NCBI GenBank assembly: GCA_011947345.1
Contig: JAAVTG010000635.1
Location: 105,633 to 169,632, forward strand
DNA length: 64,000 bases
Direction of reading: 5' to 3'
From: Phytophthora quininea
Lineage: Eukaryota; Oomycota; Peronosporomycetes; Peronosporales; Peronosporaceae
Shown here: positions 43,461-54,505 of the stretch, one piece after another
How positions within the stretch are numbered: position 1 is the stretch's first letter
Layout of the letters: every line of letters begins with the position of its first letter
The notes under the pieces: model-generated
Database searches by the model: none
Told to the model about the DNA's origin: nothing
What the model saw: the letters and a program-made list of their open reading frames with translations, nothing else
Program-made: the position numbers and the translations under genes

Positions 43461-44721
43461 TTCAATTTGAAGCCGACAGAGCTGCTCGGTGAGGTAGGGA
43501 TCGATATCGTCAACAGAGTGTGTCGAATTCCAGAAGATGACACGCTACACATCGTTACGTTGGACGATTGCGAGACACAGTATCGCAACATACCGTTCTA
43601 GATTAGCCTCATTAAAGACTTCACCAGACCAGAGTCCATGGCCTCCGCGACATATTCGGTTTATCCTGTCGGCTAGGCACTCGCTGGAGACGGAGATCCC
43701 TACAAGTCCTGTTGTATTCGAGACTCAAATTCCGGCCAGCCTCGGACTATTGGATGTCTTGGTCAGCGACGAGGAAGCCCGTCACTAAATTATTGTGGAA
43801 AACGGCCTGCCACCATGTATGCACTTCCCAGATTTGATGACGACGATTATACGTGAGTGCAATGGGATTATTGGTGCGTTGCGCGCCTTCGTCGATGAGA
43901 TTTACGCTCTTTTCCGCCTGGAGAATCCGCGGCAGCACACTTTGTTGGAATATTATCTCTCTGACTTTGGGAATTATATGGGAGACTTCTTTGGAGCTGA
44001 GTAAGAAGCACCCAGTAAGGAGGTTCAGGCAGTTCTGATCAAGATATTCTTCCCTAATTCACGGCAGACAACGTTGGGGTTATTGAGTGATGCTGATAAG
44101 AAACTTCTTCAAAGCGTGGCGAATTTAGGTATCGTGGTAGTAAATGCTGAAGGTGTGTACGTGTTTAATTCTGCCATGACTGCGAGATTCTACGGCAAGT
44201 GGCTGCTTCCGAATCGTGGAGAGAGAGACCCAGAGATGCTGCGCGAACTGATCACGGACATGATCGAATGCTTTTCGGCGGAAATACTTCGAGGTTCTGT
44301 TCCTAGTGGAGACGAGTTCCCTGACGAGGGAACTTTGCAATATCTTTTATGACTGCTTTGGCACAAAATACCCGTCAATCATGCTGCATATACCCAGAGC
44401 TTCCACGAGCGTTCCCGTCCATGCCAGCTCGCTCCGATGGCAAAATGGATTTCTATCTGAATGGAAGTCGTCGGTGGGGAATTGAGTTGCTCGTGAACGG
44501 TCGTAACATTGATGAACATTTGGCTCATTTAGGGATAAATGTGCCTCGTTCGCGTTAAATGACTCGTCGTCGTTGATCTTCGAGACAACTTGGATGGAAG
44601 TGCCACGAGAGTTGAGTTACACGAAAAGATAGTAACTGTGCACTTCGAATGCGAGGGTTTTTCGGCCGCTAAATGCTACTTTGGTGCTGATGAGGAGGAA
44701 ACCATTGAGTTGGCAAATTGA

Positions 44722-45290
44722 ATGCAGAACGATAGAAGCGGGAGCTGAGATGAAGTCCCTCGTGGAAAGTTGGCGACGCAACGTTATCCAAGCGCTGTTG
44801 TAGGCAGTATCGACGTTCTACTAAGGTTAAAATGTTGATCTTAATGCTGTTAAGACGTGATGACGAGAACAACAACAACATACTATCTCGCTGTAGCACT
44901 CCATTAGCCTGCAGACTTCATGCGACTTTACTTACTACGAGCATGAATAAACAAACAAAATTTTACCGGTAATGAAATTCCTCTCGATTAGGACTAAGCT
45001 GCTTATGATGGTGAATAAAAGCTGATAGATCTTGATGACCCAAAGAACGTTCTTGTTTTGCGTTGCCCGCGGGCGGAGTTCACTTGGTCGCTGCGAATTA
45101 GATCAACGAATGAGGGAACTTCGGTTTGCGGATTCTGCCAGCAGGAAGTTACCTCAACGATAAGGTGGTTTGAACCACGGTTTATCGATTATGCTGGATT
45201 GCTTTTATCTTTGATGTCGTGAACATGCAGTCTGTCCTAACACTGTGTGGCTTCCTCGCCAGGGGAAAATGCATAACCACAGAATAGAGG
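44722..45290. other. Intergenic, no gene recognised
   Basis: About 570 bp, AT-rich, downstream of the CRN pseudogene. No coding segment could be supported. Confidence 0.4.
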
Positions 45291-45450
45291 ACACTGTGTC
45301 TCATCCAAATGCAATTATATCCTGCCGATATTCGTGGCGTGATGAAGGAATTTCGTCACCCAGTGAGTGGATACCCACAGACGTCCTCACCTAAGGCTGC
45401 GAGGCGTGAAATTTTCGCCATATTTTGGCAGGAGAAGTGCGGCATACGAG
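45291..45450 (+). repeat. Left arm of a degenerate inverted repeat
   Basis: This stretch (AGAGGACA, CCAAATGCAATT, GATGAAGGAATTTCGTCA, AGTGAGTGGATACCCACAGAC, TTTTGGCAGGAGAAGTGCGG) is similar to the minus strand of about 45795-45970. Both arms may derive from a coding part of a transposon; no domain was identified. Confidence 0.5.
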
Positions 45451-45573
45451 GCTGTCTAGGTTTTGCGTTTGAGCAGCTTATCATTTGCTTGATCGCCATC
45501 AACATGAAGCCAAAACTGGTAATCAGTTAATCAAATATTTGTCACTGCGGATGGCGATGCTGGAGGACAAGCA

Positions 45574-46008
45574 TCAGGTGCTACTGTTGAAGCTTGAGAA
45601 TATGACCATGGGAGTGTGCGAGCATTCGCCAAAATTGTTCATCAGAAAACTTGTTCTTCCGAAACAAAGACGAAAGACGGGAGCGATTCCATGTATTTTG
45701 AAAAGCCAACAAGGAAGAGCTGTAGATTCGACTGTATTGCATGTGGTGTAACACGCAACGCTGCAGGTGAATGATACTGAAGGTTCTGCCCAAAACCCGC
45801 AATTCTCCTTCCAAAACATGACACTGCGCAAGCCTATGTCTGTGGATATATACTCACTCGATGTTGAAATTTCTTCATCAAACCTCGACAGGCAATAAGT
45901 TGCATTTGGGTAGGGCACACCATCTTTTCCGTGGTGTTTTGTCCTCTTGGCGGCGGACACCACGCAAACCGGACAGCCTGTGCTTCCACGTTTGAAGGTA
46001 AAATGCAA
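45574..46008 (-). pseudogene. Possible transposon-derived open frame (right arm)
   Basis: A 144-codon frame on the minus strand with STGCPVCVVSAAKRTKHHGK, a Cys-pair that may belong to a transposase zinc ribbon, and FDEEISTSSEYISTD. Its part at about 45795-45970 is the right arm of the inverted repeat. A related frame on the plus strand at 45309 is broken. The family is not recognised; a DNA transposon remnant is my best guess. Confidence 0.3.
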
Positions 46009-46217
46009 GTGAACGTAATCTGGATAAGCCGAAAGTACATGTATGTTTGACGTTGTTCAAATTTTGATCATTTTCCCTCACGGCAACTTCTGGCGGTGGA
46101 AACTACGCACAGAATTTTTCTCTCATTCGTCGATCAAACGCGCAGCGACCAAGTGAACTCTCCTCACGGCCCACGGAAACCAAGAATGTCATTGGGAACG
46201 ACTCAACATCCACCATC
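46009..46217. other. Spacer, nothing seen
   Basis: About 210 bp, no feature recognised. Confidence 0.4.
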
Positions 46218-46443
46218 ATGAAGATCTACCAAACTCTTAATCGTCACCGTCGTGTGCAGCTTGATCCACTTCAGTGTGGGCTTCAATTTTAATCCGCAGC
46301 CTGGCCATAACATCGAGGAACCTTGGGGTTTACCCTCCTCGAATCACCTCTACACCGTCACCTGAACGACTGCCAACGCAGCCTCCGCCACTCTTAACAT
46401 GATCAAGCACAAGGCTACAGCCGAGGAGACCGAACGCGGCTAA
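46218..46443 (+). pseudogene. Possible small secreted protein with in-frame TGA
   Basis: After the ATG at 46218 a one-base frame change gives RSTKLLIVTVVCSLIHFSVG, a good signal peptide, followed by FNFNPQPGHNIEEPWGLP. An in-frame TGA at 46363 interrupts, then the same frame runs to a TAA at 46441 (NMIKHKATAEETERG). About 70 residues, Cys-poor in the mature part, no RxLR. Between it and the NRAMP stop lie 164 bp with no feature. It may be a decayed secreted effector-like gene. Confidence 0.3.
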
Positions 46444-46607
46444 GATTTTTCATTGATACCATATATGTAGCTAGCTTGTAGCGTTAATGGCAACTGAATG
46501 ATTTGAGTGCTCAATCATCGAGATCACTAGCGTAGTGCAGTCGACAACGTTGCCCAAGAACAACCAGTAAACTTGACCAGGTTGAACTACTTGTATACTA
46601 TCAGTGT

Positions 46608-48348
46608 CTATGCAAGTTGCAGCTCGACGGAACTTGCTACGGAAGCTCTAGGTTGCTCGCTATCTGCGACGATCTGCTCTTCAGAACTTGCCTTGTACCA
46701 TGCGATGAACGGGAACGCCACAAGATACAGGATCAACGCAGCGTAGAAGACTGCGATCACTCCGACGATGGTCCAGCCCTTGGTCGACAGTGCGAACGTC
46801 TGCTGGAACGTCTTGAACACCAGCGTGTAGTTTACGCCGAATAATGCTAACGTTCCGATTCCCAGAGCCATGATGACCCAGCGGTTGTAGACGAACGGCT
46901 CGCCCATCAGTCTTTGTTGGTCGTAAACGTAAGCAACGGGATCAACGCGAATGGCAGTTGGATACTCTGCATGACGTTGATCATCTCACTCACGATATCG
47001 CTGTGGAAGCCTCCGTATTCGGTGAACAGCGCCACCACCAGTGCCGGTATTAGTGCGATGGATCGCGTTATGGCGACACGTTTCCACGCGGCGATACGCA
47101 GGTCCAAGAATCCCTCCATGACGAACTGTCCGGCGTACGTTCCCGTCATTGTCGAAGCTTGGCCCGAAGCAACCAAACCGACAGCCCAAATAATTTTGGC
47201 GTAATGACCTAGCGAGCTGCTTACAGCTTCTCCTGCTTCTTTGAGACCGACCTGCTGACAATATCCGGCGACGTACTTGGTCGTGTAACACTGCGCACAA
47301 GACGCAGCCACCGCGCCATTTTCAACAGCGCAAGTGAGTCCCGAGGTGGCGCTGTAGATGTCGTTTGAAGAAGTCAAGGCAGCAGCCGTCGGGATGCAGG
47401 CAGTTTGAATGCCTGCGCTGTAGACATCGGTGGAGGTGTCTGCGCTCAGGATATCGCATTGTTGGCTGTAGAACGTGCTGGCAAATGCCGAGATGACGAA
47501 CATGTTGATCAGGAAGCTTACAAACAGCGCCAGCAAAGCCTCTAGACCAAAGTAGAAGTTGGCTTCTTTGACTTTCCCAGCAACACGACGGGAGTGGAGA
47601 CTCCGTGACTGGACAAGCGCAGAGTGCAAGTAAACGTTGTGCGGCATGATGATGGATCCGAGCATGCCGACTGCTTGCATGACGTTCTGGTTGTCGATAC
47701 GGGGCTCGGCGATTCCCCTGACGATCTCGACACCGTTAGGTTTGCTCACAGTGAAATCCACGAAGAAACAGGCACACATGATGCCAATGAGACCCATAAA
47801 GAACGTCTCGAGGTACCGACTGCTCTTGTTGTCTCCCCTCCTGTCGATTGCCAGAAACGTGAACGTGTCCAGCGCAGTGATCAAGCAGCCGATCCACAGC
47901 GGCAACCCGAACAAAACTTGCAGTGCAATAGCTGTGCCCAGCACCTCTTGGATATCGCAGCCGATGATCACCAGCTCCATCATGATCCACACGGCGTAGG
48001 TCACTGGTCGGGGTATTCAGCTCGGCAGATCTCTGCGAGGTGGCGTCCTGTACAGGATCCTAGCCTGGCAGCCAGGATCTGGTATAATCCTCCAAGTGCT
48101 GTGCTCCAGAACGTCACGTAGAGCAGCTCGTAGCGCGAGTACGCGCCACTCTGCAGGTCTGCCTCGAGGTTGCCAGGGTCCAAGTACGCCATGCTCATGA
48201 GCCATCCAGGCCCCACGAAGGACCAGAACTTGCCCCACGAGAACGGAGGACGCTGTGGGGCCATCTGGATATCGCCATCAAGCTCCGAGAGGCGCGAGTA
48301 GGACGCACTGAGCGTCACACGAGGAGTCTCCTCGGCAGCACTCGGCAT
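46608..48348 (-). CDS. NRAMP (SLC11) divalent metal transporter (two apparent frameshifts)
   Basis: Proton-coupled uptake of Fe2+ or Mn2+. About 580 residues from MPSAAEETPRV; an upstream ATG at 48421 would overlap the ERCC1 promoter. TM1 carries DPGN (MAYLDPGNLEAD) and TM6 MPHN (SIIMPHNVYLH), the two unwound helices that bind metal with Asp, Asn and Met. Other segments: CDIQEVLGTAIALQ, LFVSFLINMFVISAFAS, a Cys-containing extracellular loop between TM7 and TM8 (CDILSADTSTD...CAQCYTTK), and SGQASTMTGTYAGQFVMEG. The frame changes near 48004 and 46910, each explained by one base. It is head to head with ERCC1. Confidence 0.9.
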
Positions 48349-48452
48349 CTTGGAGTGGCGTCGACGATGAGACAGGGCAATGTTCAATAGAAACGTAGCT
48401 GAAAGATTGCTCCCAAGAGACATGATTGGTGGAAATTTGAGTTCTTGCAAAA
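48349..48452. promoter_or_regulatory. Short divergent promoter of NRAMP and ERCC1
   Basis: Only 104 bp separate the two start codons. Contains GATTGGTGGAAATTT. Both genes must be controlled from this piece or from inside each other's 5' end. Confidence 0.4.
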
Positions 48453-49354
48453 ATGGCGGAAGACCTCGACGCGAGCGGCTCCGTCGACTCTACAGCGGCC
48501 TCTGCGTCCGATAACAGCGTGCCGAGCCTGCTGGACTCACGTACATTACCCCCTGTGGATGGGGGTGCTGTAGATACGGAAGAAGCTGCGCCTCGATACT
48601 TAACGAGGGAGAATGGGGCGGCTACGTCCTCCTCGTTGACCTTCAGCGAGGCGTTCGCCCAATTGCGCAGTACTTCCTCGTATGCAGCGCCACCTCCAGA
48701 GCCTGCACAGACACCCAACGCTCCGCCAAGAGATGCAGCAGCCATTGTATACGTGAACAAGCGCCAAAAGGGCAATCCGATGCTCAAGTCGGTGCGTAAT
48801 GTGGGGCTGGAGTATCGAGATGGACAGGTGCCCGACTACGTCATGGGGAGTCGTCCTGCTGTGTGCTGTTCCTGAGCGTACGATACCATCTTCTACATAA
48901 TAATTACTTGGAAGAACGCGTGCAAAGTGTGCGCAAGGATGACCCGACACGCTACCGGACCAAGCTCGTGCTGTGCTTTGTGGACGTGGACGACAATGAA
49001 GTGGCACTGCGAGAGATCAACCGTGTCGCGCTGCTGAGTGAGTTTACATTGGTGCTTGCGTGGAGCTGGTTGGAGGCAGCGCGGTATCTGGAGACGTTCA
49101 AGGCGTACGAGAACAAGTCGGCCACGATCATTAAGGAGAAGGTGGAGGCAGAGTTCTTACCCAAAGCCAACGACGTGCTTACGTCTATCCGGTCGGTCAA
49201 CAAGACGGATGTAGTGACATTGTTGTCCACGTTCGGTACCGTTAAGGGGCTTATGAATGCCTCCATGGAAGAATTATCGCTCTGTCCTGGCGTTGGTGCC
49301 AAGAAGGTTCGTCAACTGCTAGAAACCTTCCAGGAGCCGTTCACCAAGCAGTAG
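48453..49354 (+). CDS. ERCC1: DNA excision repair protein ERCC1 (one apparent frameshift)
   Basis: ERCC1 is the non-catalytic partner of the XPF nuclease in nucleotide excision and crosslink repair. About 300 residues, no introns. The N-terminal 95 residues are polar. The central domain begins IVYVNKRQKGNPMLKSVRNV and EYRDGQVPDYVMG, then VRYHLLHNNYL, LCFVDVDDNEVALREI and LAWSWLEAARYLETF. The C-terminal tandem helix-hairpin-helix is VVTLLSTFGTVKGLMNAS and LCPGVGAKKVRQLLETF. The frame changes near 48855, between MGS and SCCVLFLS, and one extra base restores the conserved strand. Confidence 0.92.
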
Positions 49355-49524
49355 TGCTACAATCTTGACACGACTTGCGGCGAGATGTACAATCAAAACG
49401 ATAGTAAGCCTCATGACATGAGGAAGTCGCAGCTTTTGGACGGCAAAAAAACTTTTGACGTTTAAGTAAAAGGTGACTACGCTAGCGAGGATAATGAGTG
49501 CGGACGTGGAGCTTCGGTCGCTCA

Positions 49525-50907
49525 TTATGTGGTTGTCGGGACATGCACCCAGATGAGTGTGACCGCCACAAGCGCGTACGCAGTGAGCAGCATGGAGCCC
49601 TCGAGCCAGTTGGACTTGCCGTCGGCGATGATGGCGTAGACGATGATGATGGACATGAGGTAGATGAGGATCTCGAACTGCGGGAACGCGAGCGACATGG
49701 ACTTGTCCATGATCCACCCGGAGAGTACCACGACGGGCACCACGAAGAGCGACACCTGCGTGGCCGATCCCACCGCTACACCCATAGCTAGTTCCATCTT
49801 GTTGTTCAGCGCGACCTTGACCGCCGTCACATGCTCGACCGCGTTGCCGACCACAGGTAACAAGATGATGCCGATGAACGACTTGCTCAGGTTCATCTCC
49901 GTAGCGAATCCGTCGATGGATCCGACGAGGAACTCGGAGAACAAAGACACCAGTAGCGTGGCGACCAGCAGCACAGCTCCACTTGCACGCTTGGACAACG
50001 TGACCGTCTCCTCACTCTCACCTTCGTCCTCGAAGAAATCTGCGTGGGTGTGTAGCTGGAAGTACAGTAGTTGCATGTACATGAAGAGCAGGAAGGCCGC
50101 GGCGATGCGCGAGAGCGTCAGCGTGTTGGACATGCGCGTCTCTTCCGACTCGTTATCGGAGAAGTAGAAGATGTAACTGGGCAGTAGCATGGCGAAGCTG
50201 GCGAGCATAAGCAGCGACGAGTTGGCGCTGGCTCCAACAGCGTTGAACGAGTTCTCCTTGTGGCTGACGCCACCAGCAATGAAGGCACAGCCCAGTACAA
50301 GCAGCAGGTTGGACAACACCGAGCCGATGAGCGAGCTCTGCACGACGTTGATCTCGCCCGCGCGCAGGGCGAAGATGGCGACGATGACCTCGACCGTGTT
50401 GCCGAAGGTGGCATTGACCAGTCCGCCGATGGTCTCGCCCGTGTGGAAAGCCAGCGACTCGGTAGCCTCTCCCAGCAGGTTGGCGAGCGGGATCATGACG
50501 AGGAAGTTGAAGAGGAAGACCCAGAAGTCGCTCCAGCCGCCGAGCGACGACCAGATCGCGAGTGGCGCGAAGAGCAGCATGAGGTTGAGTCGCTGCCCTC
50601 GCAGCATCTGGAAGATGGCTTCAAGATCTTCTTTAAGAGTGGCGGGGGCGTCATGCTCGCCGCTGGCTCCTGGGGAAGCCAGTTGGTAGCTGGCGCCGCT
50701 GCTGCCATTGGTGCCAGCGTGCAACAGTGCCGAGTGCTCGCTCGGGTACTTGCGGGGCCGGCCGAGGCCGCCTTCGTTGTCGTAGGTGCGTGAGCGTCGG
50801 ATGGACGCGAGAGCTTGGGCCGTGTGCATCGTGGCGGGCTGGTTCGGTTGTGGGGAGCGAAGGATCTGTCGTGGCGGCGTCCAATACGGAAGCTGTTCCG
50901 CCCTCAC
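49525..50907 (-). CDS. CAX-type Ca2+/H+ exchanger
   Basis: Moves Ca2+ into the vacuole in exchange for protons. 460 residues, intact, no introns; the start may be Met 27 (MHTAQAL). About eleven membrane helices. The two inverted repeats each carry the cation-binding GNxxE: FGNTVEVIVAIFAL and VGNAVEHVTAVKVAL. An acidic loop (FFEDEGESEETVTL) separates the halves. The stop is 170 bp from the convergent ERCC1 stop. Confidence 0.9.
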   Translation of the reverse strand: MRAEQLPYWTPPRQILRSPQPNQPATMHTAQALASIRRSRTYDNEGGLGRPRKYPSEHSALLHAGTNGSSGASYQLASPGASGEHDAPATLKEDLEAIFQMLRGQRLNLMLLFAPLAIWSSLGGWSDFWVFLFNFLVMIPLANLLGEATESLAFHTGETIGGLVNATFGNTVEVIVAIFALRAGEINVVQSSLIGSVLSNLLLVLGCAFIAGGVSHKENSFNAVGASANSSLLMLASFAMLLPSYIFYFSDNESEETRMSNTLTLSRIAAAFLLFMYMQLLYFQLHTHADFFEDEGESEETVTLSKRASGAVLLVATLLVSLFSEFLVGSIDGFATEMNLSKSFIGIILLPVVGNAVEHVTAVKVALNNKMELAMGVAVGSATQVSLFVVPVVVLSGWIMDKSMSLAFPQFEILIYLMSIIIVYAIIADGKSNWLEGSMLLTAYALVAVTLIWVHVPTTT

Positions 50908-51242
50908 TTTTGCTCGATGCGACAGGTTCAGGAGTGGGCCAAGTAGTCAAGCTTCATACTGAGGCCAAGTGACCGTCCTGGCGATGCAACGACTGGGTCG
51001 AGCAAAAATAGTCTCTGTACCAAAACGGTTGTCAACAGCAACAGAAATCCACTCGATGGCGAGCTGCAAGACACGAGAAGACTTTGCTCGAAATCGACTA
51101 AGCGTCCGTTGGACAAGCGAGTGAAGGCGACGGAAGTAGAGAGGATAGCCCCGTCGGATCGGGGAGAAACATCGAGAAAAGCAGCAAAGCTCTACAAGCT
51201 GGAAAATCCAGCTCTGGTCCGAAGAGAACGCCGTGGTCGTCT
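50908..51242. other. Intergenic, no gene recognised
   Basis: About 335 bp upstream of the CAX gene; probably its promoter and the 3' end of the next gene. Confidence 0.4.
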
Positions 51243-51825
51243 TCAATGCTCTGCTGCTTGCTGAGTCGACGCGGTATACGTCCAGCTGCCCTGTGCTTCT
51301 GCAGCGGATACAGGGATATTAGTCGGCAGGTGCCCTCTGTCCAGCAGGTAGCCACCGATTGAATCGCCGCCGTGGAGCGCTGCATTGGCCACCTTCATGG
51401 TTAAGATTTTCCCGAGCAGCTTTCGAGGATCTGTCTGTTTCAAGAACTGCTAACATGTGCCAAATGGTCAAATGACAACGATGAAGAACAGCAGAGATGC
51501 GATGCCGACGCAGCAAGATAGGACAACCCAAGCCTCCCACGAAGAACCGTTACACGAGCACATGAAAGGGCAGTGCCTGTGCTCTTGCATAACCCCACGA
51601 ACTCGGATTTTGAGGTTTTCTCTTCCCCACTAAAGTACGAGAATCACGAGCACTCGCGCTGTCTCCCAGCGCAAAACTTCGTGTTTGAAGCAGGCGGAAA
51701 TAAGCGAGTGGAATTTGCTCGTGATACCGCTCCCTAATTGGCCAATAATACTTAGTCAGTGCGAAGATTCGCCGTAAATTACGACGATCTCGGGGGCCGC
51801 GAGAAGCTCGCAACCCACTCGCCAT
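51243..51825 (-). CDS. Possible small uncharacterised protein
   Basis: Exons 51556-51825 and 51243-51449 join in frame across a GT-AG intron, giving about 159 residues. The first part is basic and Arg-rich (RASRGPRDRRNLRRIFALTKYYWP), as in a mitochondrial targeting region. The second part reads QFLKQTDPRKLLGKILTM, ALHGGDSIGGYLLDRG. No family recognised. The start is uncertain and the first exon may be non-coding in part. Confidence 0.35.
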
Positions 51826-51892
51826 TCAAGCAGCCTCCAAGCCCTGAAGGGATCTCAAGCTCCGTTTAGACCACACGAGGACTTTCATCGAG

Positions 51893-54216
51893 ATGGTAGC
51901 ACCAGAGCCTCCCGCGAACGTGAAAGATGCCGTAAAGAATTGGACGAATAGGGGCGGGTTCGAACGGATATCCCCGGGTGGAGAGTACTCGTACATTGAC
52001 GACTGGGGCGTTCGAGTCACGTACACGGATGACCAACAAACCAAGAAAGCGTTCATATGCATGGCGGACTCGGGGTGCCGAGAAGCAACAGATGGGAGAA
52101 ATCTCATTTTGTTGTCTGGCGGAAAAACATCGTCCGCTGTGAAGCATCTCACAACTCGGCACCACCTTGAGTCACCGAAGACAGTGAAGGAGGTGGCGAC
52201 CAAGCGCAAACGCAATGCAGACATCGAGCGTTTGCGTACGTCAACTCTCTACACGCGCAATCCAGTCCGTCTCAATCTACTGCTTGAGACTTTGCGCATT
52301 ATCAACAACAATCTACCACTGGAGATGGTCGAGTATGAAGAGTCAAGATTGAAAGAGGCACTTGTGTTGAGGCAAGAGGTGCAGAGCACGCTGACGACAG
52401 AACGAGTCAACGAATGTATCATTGAGATATATTCGTCGACTAGAAAAGAGATCGTTGGATTTCTCAAGTCCAACCTTCAGCAGTATCCGAACCTAACTAT
52501 GGTAGCTGACATGTGGACTTGTAAAACGACGTCGGACAAATTTCTGGGACTACGGGTTTATCTAATTGACAATGACTGGAATTTTAGATCTGTTCTTCTC
52601 GGGACGCGTAAATTTACGCCTGCTTATGGAGATCGAGATGGTGGTATTCAAGCTCCATTTTTGTGTTGGATTAAGCGTACTTTGGAGGACTTTGAATTGA
52701 CGGTGGATAATTTTTACGGTGCTACAAGTGACAAAGGCGCCGACGTGCAAAATTTGATGAGGAAGCGACTGCATTACCAATGGGAGTGGTGTTTGGCACA
52801 TATGTCGCATGCAGCTACACGCGCGTCGTGTGGCATGAAGGCTGCTAACAACAGCAAGAACCCTGGTATGACTTCTCTAATAAAGAAAATGAACAAGGTC
52901 ATTTACGAAGTGAAGCACGTGGAGGTTACCGGTGATCTGTTTAAGGAACTTTGTGAGAGTATGACGACTGGAAAATCCACCACTCTACTTAACTATTCCG
53001 ATGCGCGTTTCCTTAGCGTGACCAAGGCAATGCGACGTGTTTTAGACAAATGGCAAGCCATCCAAGCTTGGTACGATGAAAGAGCACGCAAAGCAATCCG
53101 AGAAAATAGCACACCACCCGTATTTCCTCTTGCTGGTGAATTTACGACTTTAACTCAAGTGCTGTCCATACTGCAGTCTCTAGCTGATCTCAAGCGTTCC
53201 TGCCAAGCGGAGTTGCCAACTCAGGTCGACAATCTGATGATGTTGTACCGCATTCGTCTAAACGATCTCGATATTGAAAAACCAATTCGCCACTATCTTT
53301 CAACACCGAAGAAACCTATCTGGATCCAACCAAGCGATCTAACACCGTTAGCAGCAACAACGCGTCGTCTACTTCAAGAAGCTCTCGACAAGCGCTTTTT
53401 TATTCGATATCACGATGAAACCAAGATGGCAAAAACATCTTTTGTGTTTGAAATGCAGCAAAAACTGCATCCAGTGTTCAAAAGTCCAAGACATAACCTT
53501 AATGCTGTCATACTGAAAGTTTGCCAGAATAACGGAGATAATGGACGGGTAGCTTGTGAGAAACGTGACAAGGTTCATCAACGCATTCGTGACCAGCTGC
53601 GAAATTTGATCGAGCGAATAGCAGAGCCGAAAATGCGTGATCCAGCGCCTAGTTCCGCTCCAGTATATTTCAACGAGTTAGAGGAGATGTTCGCACCACG
53701 GAGCAGTAGGCCACAGCCACACCCTCTAATCACTCACAGCGATATCTCGATGAAGAAATTGACAGGTGGATGAACGACCCAATTGAGCCTCTACGTGCTT
53801 TGAATAACAACAAACCGGAATCAGTGCTTTCGTTTTGGGAGAGAATGGAACGTGAAGGTAACTACCAATTGCTGCCCAAAGTGGTAAAGGTGCTTTTTGC
53901 CATTCCGATGTCATCTTGTCAGATTGAGCGAGATTTCAGTGTAAGTGGAAACATGGTAACCACTCAACGCACAAGCTTATCCCAACGAAATATTGATATG
54001 TGCTCGTTCTTAAATCGCAACCGCGATTTTATCGACCTATTGCAGTGTGAAGCAATCCCTCGCGGACAACACAGGCATCACGCGCCATCGTGTTTCACCT
54101 TCCCGCTCGATGCAGACCCCGATATTTACATGGATATGGATAGTATCATGGATGACATGATGGCAAACTTTGTCTCGAGTGCCACGCTGTATGAAGAGCA
54201 AAAGGAACGGGCGTAA
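51893..54216 (+). CDS. hAT-family transposase-like gene, nearly intact
   Basis: About 775 residues without introns. The N-terminal part has ICMADSGCREATDG and AVKHLTTRHH, a BED-like finger. The middle resembles hAT catalytic cores: NLTMVADMWTCKTTSDKFLG, VDNFYGATSDKGADV, WCLAHMSHAAT. The C-terminal dimerisation domain is LLPKVVKVLFAIPMSSCQIERDFS then GNMVTTQRTSLSQRN. Only one frame change is seen, near 53745 (CCC for CCCC). No terminal inverted repeats or target duplication could be found next to it. It could be a young element with ends I missed, or a domesticated gene. Confidence 0.7.
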
Positions 54217-54253
54217 GAGCATTCTAAAATGGTTGGCACCGCAGTAAGCTCAT

Positions 54254-54492
54254 ACATGTCAATGGGGGTGGCGATGATGGGTCGATTACGCTCTCGGTTG
54301 GACGAGAAACCATCGTAAATGGTAGTGGTATTTCTTTACTTATCGGGATAGCTACTGATGCAACCTCCGGTTCCGGTATTGGCGGAGGTATCACTATGTC
54401 TGCTGGTGATTCAGCATCCTCGACTGGTGGCCCTCTCTCATTTTTAAGCGGAACTGGAAGTGCAAAAGCTCCGGGAACGCTGCCACTCGAAG
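54254..54492 (+). pseudogene. Fragment of a Gly/Ser repeat (beta-helix-like) protein
   Basis: Encodes repeats of the form GGGDDGSITLSVGRE, GSGISLLIGIAT, GSGIGGGITMSAGDS and GGPLSFLSGTGS, an 18-20 residue spacing typical of right-handed beta-helix surface proteins. Start and end are missing. It runs straight into the ABC fragment in another frame. Confidence 0.4.
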
Positions 54493-54505
54493 TGCCGACG
54501 GAGGT

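Larger units (their letters stand above)
40742..44721 (+). pseudogene. CRN (Crinkler) effector pseudogene split by a hAT transposon
   Basis: CRNs are host-targeted cytoplasmic effectors of oomycetes. The 5' part (40742-41331) begins MVKLLIYCGIAG, has LHLFVMPD in place of LFLAK and VGVLVEVP in place of HVLVxxP, then the P-loop APLRSGKTS. A hAT element follows (41332-43452). The 3' part (43461-44721) has HIVTLDDCETQY (Walker B-like), SARHSLET, DFYLNGSRRWGIELLVNG (nuclease-like, DxnExL) and the tail FSAAKCYFGADEE. So the architecture was NTPase plus PD-(D/E)xK-type domain. Breaks: frame change near 40840, the insertion, stops near 43600 and 43787, further frame changes near 44010, 44345 and 44555. 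It is not functional as it stands. Confidence 0.75.
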
